A stretch of DNA of 10,844 nucleotides from Candidatus Woesearchaeota archaeon (GTDB lineage Archaea > Nanobdellota > Nanobdellia > Woesearchaeales > ARS49): contig JAHFPE010000010.1 of NCBI GenBank assembly GCA_023261345.1, forward strand, positions 1 through 10,844, given 5' to 3'. Shown here in pieces: positions 7,701 through 10,844 of the stretch. Below the pieces are notes generated by a model. It searched no databases. It worked only from the letters and a program-made list of their open reading frames with translations, and was not told the DNA's origin. The translations under genes were made by a program, and so were the position numbers. Position 1 is the first letter of the stretch. Every line of letters starts with the position of its first letter.

Positions 7701-8693
7701 GGCAGTCAATGGCGAATAATTGCTCCAGAAGGAACGTCTTTTAGCGGACCAAATTATCAAACAGACTTCAAAAAACCAGTATCAATCTTTTATGATCAAC
7801 TAACTAAAGATTTTGCTATAGATTCACCGGAAGCAAGGTTTGAATTTGTACAGTCAGATCAGTATAAAAGTTATGAGGCGTGGAGAAAAGAGTATGATAC
7901 CACATTTAAAACTATTACCACAGAAATAAGTGCTAGTTTACGAGGAAACGTTAACACGTTTTTAACTGGAGTGGACAACATCAATTTCGAACTTGAAAAG
8001 CAGCGTGCTAAAGAACAAGAATTAGTAACGAAGTACAACTTCCTTGTTTCTTCCGAGCAACAATTGAATAATGAGCAAGTAACTGAACTAAGAAGTATAT
8101 CAAATGACCTTCAATTGCTTAGAGAAAAAAACAAATTGAAAAGAGAAGATCTCAAAGAACTCACATCAAGTCTTGATGGATATGCAAAGGTGACAGCAGG
8201 TAATGATTACATTGCGATAGTCGCAGCCGGGAAACTATTTTCTCTTCCTGCATTTGCGACTACCACAACTACACTTCCAGGAAAAGAACAGACGTATGAT
8301 CAGAATAGTCCTGACGTGCCATCATTCGCAACTCAACTATGGTCTCAAAGGCAGAATACTCAACTAGGAGTCACTCCTTCTCAAGTTTCATATGCTCTTA
8401 GCAATATTGGTCTAGAAGATTTCAGAGGAGGTTTTAGACTAACACTTTATGGACTACATGGAACGCGAAATAATGGAATTAATCCTGAAAAGTTATTGTT
8501 CGCGCTTAATCTAAATTATCCTGATGTTCAAAAAATGAGCGCGGAAAAATTTACGAAGATTGCAACTGAACGATTACAAGATCAACAATCCTTGCGTACA
8601 TTACCCCCAGAGGTAAAAAATGCATTGGTTCAGAATATCATAGATGAAACTTCTTCTATATTGCAACTTACTTCTTCACGTAGAAATAAATAA
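4695..8693 (+). CDS. Giant secreted protein (1332 aa), uncharacterised
   Basis: I do not recognise a family. Residues about 7-36 form a signal peptide (RNTSLLF, hydrophobic core, cut near VIAS-N). The ATG at 4695 overlaps the upstream gene by 44 bases; a GTG at 4710 would remove an acidic MEEWT lead and give a more usual signal peptide, so the start is uncertain. The order is: helical region (about 55-190), beta-rich region (about 200-450), helical region (about 455-595), a long beta-rich region (about 595-1070), a predicted coiled coil (about 1075-1160), a threonine-rich linker (ATTTTTLPG), and a helical C-terminal domain (about 1200-1332). Related-looking phrases VTISAEKNGGWKI (from residue 235) and VTVENSGSQWRI (from 997) suggest a duplicated beta unit. 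There is no C-terminal membrane anchor or sorting tail, so the product is released or held by a partner, perhaps the preceding gene's product. Confidence 0.82.
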   Translation: MEEWTVRNTSLLFTSCLIVLTLCTILISLSSFVIASNHEVPLFLRNPTQASFDTVPNNQRTADLLFSAFKFSASPDFFRNIPETEQKKYFHMLAQGKISTDKGVPVEVQNEEIVKYMLVTAANNPDTAKKIFSDPDTLILAKRYFLSSTPKPSSLLGVPPIVIEQFLSSISSRKFSLSALVDTQEKTSTLGKEEGLYMTESTREILIFNPPSKIPITIAKSLRDPANTEAILPPDVTISAEKNGGWKISSDKEPTHAVIIRGEEGTLSSNNGNLLLTTGANSVVILGNKNVQDSSLLETTFESVNNQIHITDSKYRSLVIEGNVQYNSHDGSAIITLPDGKTITVIIEPKGTFTYKNQAETVTEWKKHFEELGKISTHKDLSSSLYGSIEFSNARVEISDGKHTLWASTEQFGTMLLTDLSREMRGQLTIDDQRTIDLFFRTKRFEGKSAKLLEPVIADFSKLIKENEKNLLTPAFISEAAKLFTVAADSLQLKDTELTSIPIIKEAKLIVLIDSFTGGKLAQQINEIKKDFGGYSELDKEQRIGVIMEQFKNLPIAGKLANALVRNYDLAVSSAFKEVVLDLTLVKKDEQKTFVLANVNEGAITGIAVGDTTLGIGTRIRTEYAQQTEEATLHKARVTLGGVFDSTPQVPGIILTKNMDSTATITRSTPEGTGEVQYQTRIRPIASTDEKDVTQFPASKKQETLSKFEYFVDSRTPPERMDLPGNVGLIDEDKKKELSLGFQIRQGLLSFQLQSSSGTTSTTVKIPPVSLYVEEGKIRTSSINQEPIILTHGTEKLYEELPFVDAAITLDRINVDTGQLYLKIEHGRRSDLPLVLEGYGHKTEFTGQYDLSGSVLTGTDGKTGVVYHIEGTKDSHIQVFKEGEQESIAGKSRPIIDADVTSLLLYGELGATGKQEIKNTFMLVSKNNEPVLVPLPLVGSTSFKDNGKPIKVDFTYGKAEDTLSTLGIPWLKVTATPEESTQIEGIKSNFIGKLPQVTVENSGSQWRIIAPEGTSFSGPNYQTDFKKPVSIFYDQLTKDFAIDSPEARFEFVQSDQYKSYEAWRKEYDTTFKTITTEISASLRGNVNTFLTGVDNINFELEKQRAKEQELVTKYNFLVSSEQQLNNEQVTELRSISNDLQLLREKNKLKREDLKELTSSLDGYAKVTAGNDYIAIVAAGKLFSLPAFATTTTTLPGKEQTYDQNSPDVPSFATQLWSQRQNTQLGVTPSQVSYALSNIGLEDFRGGFRLTLYGLHGTRNNGINPEKLLFALNLNYPDVQKMSAEKFTKIATERLQDQQSLRTLPPEVKNALVQNIIDETSSILQLTSSRRNK

Positions 8694-8701
8694 CCTCATC
8701 G

Positions 8702-8715
8702 CAAAAGAAAGAAAT
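8702..8715 (-). terminator. Possible T-rich terminator of the nreA-HEPN operon
   Basis: Just beyond the HEPN-gene stop, the minus strand reads ATTTCTTTCTTTTG, a pyrimidine/T-rich run of the type that ends archaeal transcripts. It sits in the 31-base gap between convergent genes. There is no hairpin, and the call rests on composition only. Confidence 0.3.
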
Positions 8716-8724
8716 GATACTCGA

Positions 8725-9420
8725 TTACCCGAACAACTTTTGCACAGCATCAAGTGTATAGAGTAATACTGCTTGCGCTTGTGAACGAGAAGGAGTAAAA
8801 GGCTCTTGCTTTGTGTGCACACTCCACACACGAACTTGATTAACTAAATGTACTTGGTTCGCAAGTCCAGGATCTAAAAGCGCGCCTTTTTCTGCCAAAC
8901 GCGCAAGAACGCTGCCTAAACCAATTCCGGGCGCTTTTTCTAACAAATCATTTCCCGTCAATTCAAAATGTTTTCTATGCAATGCAGTTTCCAAAATTCG
9001 ACCACACAAAATAACAGACGAACGATAACACTCTGCGGCAAAACAACGCTCTGCCTCAGCAACATCAGCACCAAGCTCCAAACGAATCTCCTGAGGAATG
9101 TGCAGCAGGTTGAATTGCACACCTGAATCGCTTGCCTTTGCGTCATCCTCATTGGGTAAGTGCATAACGATCTTTTGCAAATTAGGAAGTGAAGGACAAT
9201 TATGCAATTCTTGCATCAAACGCTGAAGTTGTGGAGTTCTCATGCGATTGCACGCAACCTCCAGTTGAGCAATACTTCTAGCAACTCGGGTGTTTACTGC
9301 ACGTAATCTTTGCGAATGAAAATCAAGTCCTTTTTCTGAACTTGCGTTTGCGGAAGATAACGCTTCAAGACTCGTAATTGCTTCTTGACATTCCTTTATT
9401 GCATTTGTAATTATCGTCAT
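8725..9420 (-). CDS. HEPN-like (DUF4145-type) protein coupled to nreA
   Basis: A 231-aa soluble, almost wholly helical protein. Residues 1-90 are an alpha-helical N-terminal region without a recognised domain. Residues about 105-231 resemble the DUF4145/HEPN group: IPQEIRLELGADVAEAERCF, YRSSVILCGRILETALHRKH (132-151), GLGSVLARLAEKG, then VNQVRVWSVHTK, where R197-V-W-S-V-H202 matches the Rx4-6H motif of HEPN nucleases. The polar residue usually next to the Arg is Val here, so catalysis is unproven. HEPN domains act as metal-independent RNases or as helical interaction modules in defence, stress and RNA-processing proteins. The start ATG overlaps the stop of the upstream nreA by four bases (ATGA), which implies translational coupling and matched expression. 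A purely structural, non-enzymatic role is possible. Confidence 0.7.
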   Translation of the reverse strand: MTIITNAIKECQEAITSLEALSSANASSEKGLDFHSQRLRAVNTRVARSIAQLEVACNRMRTPQLQRLMQELHNCPSLPNLQKIVMHLPNEDDAKASDSGVQFNLLHIPQEIRLELGADVAEAERCFAAECYRSSVILCGRILETALHRKHFELTGNDLLEKAPGIGLGSVLARLAEKGALLDPGLANQVHLVNQVRVWSVHTKQEPFTPSRSQAQAVLLYTLDAVQKLFG

Positions 9421-10610
9421 ATCAACGTTCGCTGATCACATCCTTTTAAGAGTTTTGACTTTGCAAGCAATAGCTCAAGTGAAAGCCCAAATTTTGCAGC
9501 ACACAATCGTTTCGCAAACGTTAACAATAATTCTTTTGAGGAAAACGAAATAGATTTACTCTGTAATGCCTTTCGTGTTGCTTCACGAGTAACCCAAACA
9601 CCAAGAGGAATAGAATATTCAGATGTAATAAAACGAAACACAAGAACAGACGCCTGTCGTTTTTGTTCCACTAAATGTTCACTAATAGCTAGTCGTGGCG
9701 CATAATATCCTCCTGCACAATTTTCTGCATACGAAGAACGCCCAAAAAGTCCTTCATAATCAGTTGCGCTTTGAGAAACGCCAACAGGAACAAATGTTTC
9801 AAATAATTCATACTGCCAATTATGCGGAAAAAAAAGAACAAGATAATAATTACCCAAATATCCACCAAAACGAATTTCATACGAATTGGCCAGAGGAAAA
9901 TTACAAATGTTTGCAATATGCTGTTTTCCTAACGTGTCATCAATTGCAGTAATTGCCCATCTTGTCGGAACAATCTTACGACGAGATTCAACCCCTAATA
10001 GTCCGACGCTAAACATTCGCGTGAGATAATTCTCATCAAACCCATGCGATTGCAAATACGAGCAACTCTCAACTGTACTTGCATCAGATTCATTCACTGT
10101 ACGCTCAACCTTTGTTGGAATTCGGGCGTAAGATGCAAGATCAATTTTTTTGACACTTGCAGTAGGGCCAAAAGGAACGTGATTAGCTCCAACAGTCATC
10201 CCTACGTGTGGCTGTTTTGAGAGAGTAATATCCGCATCAATCGGACGAATTGAAAGTGCAACCTGTTTTGCAGTCTCGAGAAAATGATTGTTTGTTTTTA
10301 TGTTTACGATCGCACGATTATTCATCAAACCTAGCCTCAGACTTGCAATCGTGCTAAGATCAACATTATTCAATGCCCACTCACGAGGAGAATCATACCA
10401 TGCAGCATTATCCATTAGAATTGGAGGAGCAAGAATTCCCAAGTTAATGTTCGGATACCCGAACCTACCAACAAAGGGCGCAGGAGAAACACTACGAAAG
10501 GACAATGATGGAAGAATTGCACCAGATTTCATTTTTAGCATTGCCACATACAAAGGACACTTTTCTTGGATGTGCAATGTGGACTTACAGTGTAAGCAAG
10601 GACGAATCAT
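9417..10610 (-). CDS. nreA: Nre family DNA repair protein (NreA)
   Basis: An archaea-specific repair protein with Nre N- and C-terminal domains. In Haloferax volcanii NreA acts with UvrABC on mitomycin C damage and depends on PCNA. Numbering is from the GTG at 10616. The N-terminal putative zinc motif reads C7-x2-C10-x4-H15-x4-C20, with His where the family usually has Cys. Next come SPAPFVGRFGYPNINLGILA (44-63), YDSPREW (74-80), HVGMTVGANHVPFGPTA (137-153), the family hallmark GVESRRKIVPTRWAITAIDD (208-227) and ENCAGGYYAPRLAISEHL (298-315). The tail SKLLKGCDQRTLI* keeps the Q-x-x-L of a PCNA-interacting (PIP) box but stops before the aromatic pair. The ATG at 10610 (397 aa) is preferred because a TATA-like box lies 25 nt upstream; the in-frame GTG at 10616 is an alternative. 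It overlaps the downstream HEPN gene by four bases. Confidence 0.92.
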   Translation of the reverse strand: MIRPCLHCKSTLHIQEKCPLYVAMLKMKSGAILPSLSFRSVSPAPFVGRFGYPNINLGILAPPILMDNAAWYDSPREWALNNVDLSTIASLRLGLMNNRAIVNIKTNNHFLETAKQVALSIRPIDADITLSKQPHVGMTVGANHVPFGPTASVKKIDLASYARIPTKVERTVNESDASTVESCSYLQSHGFDENYLTRMFSVGLLGVESRRKIVPTRWAITAIDDTLGKQHIANICNFPLANSYEIRFGGYLGNYYLVLFFPHNWQYELFETFVPVGVSQSATDYEGLFGRSSYAENCAGGYYAPRLAISEHLVEQKRQASVLVFRFITSEYSIPLGVWVTREATRKALQSKSISFSSKELLLTFAKRLCAAKFGLSLELLLAKSKLLKGCDQRTLI

Positions 10611-10630
10611 GCACACTTCATAATTACAAG

Positions 10631-10639
10631 AATAATAAA
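10631..10639 (-). promoter_or_regulatory. Candidate TATA box of the nreA operon
   Basis: The minus strand reads TTTATTATT, preceded by ACAAGA. Its centre is 25 nt upstream of the ATG at 10610, so transcription would begin at the start codon (leaderless). This supports the ATG over the GTG six bases upstream. Confidence 0.45.
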
Positions 10640-10704
10640 TCTTGTGAAGGAATTTAAGGGATTTGTTAGAATTTCTACTGTAACTAGATTATTCGATTTT
10701 TTAT

Positions 10705-10844
10705 TCTCTTGATTGCAACCGACAATGAAGAATAAAAAAAGAGAAACTCTCTACAACTAGCAACAAAAAAGAAAATGAAAAGTTCTGACCACCTTCTCGT
10801 ATACTATAACTAGCAACGAACGTTCCTACGGGGGGAAGCCTCCC
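10705..10844 (+). repeat. Second copy of the repeat array with G6 hairpin (cut by window end)
   Basis: Three units of the same motif as at 2568-2722 are visible. Their core positions are 10722 (diverged, CAACCGACAATG), 10760 (CTACAACTAGCAACAAA) and 10813 (TAACTAGCAACGAACG), spaced 38 and 53 bases apart. The array begins with ATTCTCTTGATT, identical to the start of the first array, and ends 16 bases after the last core with CGGGGGGAAGC, identical to 2731-2741, then CTCCC at the window edge. It lies upstream of nreA, while the first copy lies downstream of the TPM gene; both are in the same orientation on the plus strand. Confidence 0.6.

Noticed and set aside
9695..9952. 85-codon plus-strand frame opposite nreA
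   Set aside because: Shadow of the conserved minus-strand gene; no start context or protein features.
10288..10623. 111-codon plus-strand frame opposite nreA
   Set aside because: It is antisense to strongly conserved Nre motifs and is explained as a shadow frame.

Overview
The window looks like a chromosomal segment of a small-genome archaeon, probably of the DPANN group (Woesearchaeota/Pacearchaeota-like). The evidence is an archaeal-type alanyl-tRNA synthetase, an archaea-specific Nre (NreA) DNA-repair protein, A/T-rich TATA-like boxes about 26-28 nt upstream of several start codons (a leaderless-mRNA arrangement with no clear Shine-Dalgarno), and a short N-terminal R-G-Q/hydrophobic membrane anchor of the kind common in DPANN surface proteins. 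The base composition is A/T-rich. The lineage call is inference: no rRNA or tRNA is present.

Layout. (1) 1-1563, plus strand: the 3' part of alaS (editing domain and a short C-terminal tail), followed after 3 nt by an unrecognised 168-aa gene. (2) 1616-2506: a secreted/membrane TPM-domain protein with a glycine-rich C-terminus. (3) 2507-3176: a 670-bp non-coding stretch holding a degenerate array of short repeats ending in a G6/C6 hairpin, a possible coding remnant, and two adjacent long palindromes. (4) 3177-8693: lemA, then two overlapping genes for a membrane-anchored, probably extracellular 315-aa protein and a 1332-aa secreted protein. With the TPM gene these form a likely cell-envelope cluster. 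(5) 8725-10610, minus strand: nreA and, coupled to it by an ATGA overlap, a 231-aa protein with a HEPN-like C-terminal domain. (6) 10611-10844: the nreA promoter and a second copy of the repeat array with the same G6 hairpin, cut by the window end.

How the genes may work together. TPM and LemA proteins are often encoded near each other and are both envelope proteins, so their presence beside an anchored surface protein and a giant secreted protein suggests a surface-assembly or adhesion module. The nreA-HEPN pair is probably one translationally coupled operon linking a repair factor that, in haloarchaea, acts with PCNA and UvrABC to a possible nucleic-acid-binding or RNase partner. The most original signals are the coupled nreA-HEPN pair, the repeat array present in two separate intergenic regions, the twin palindromes, and the uncharacterised overlapping surface-protein pair.
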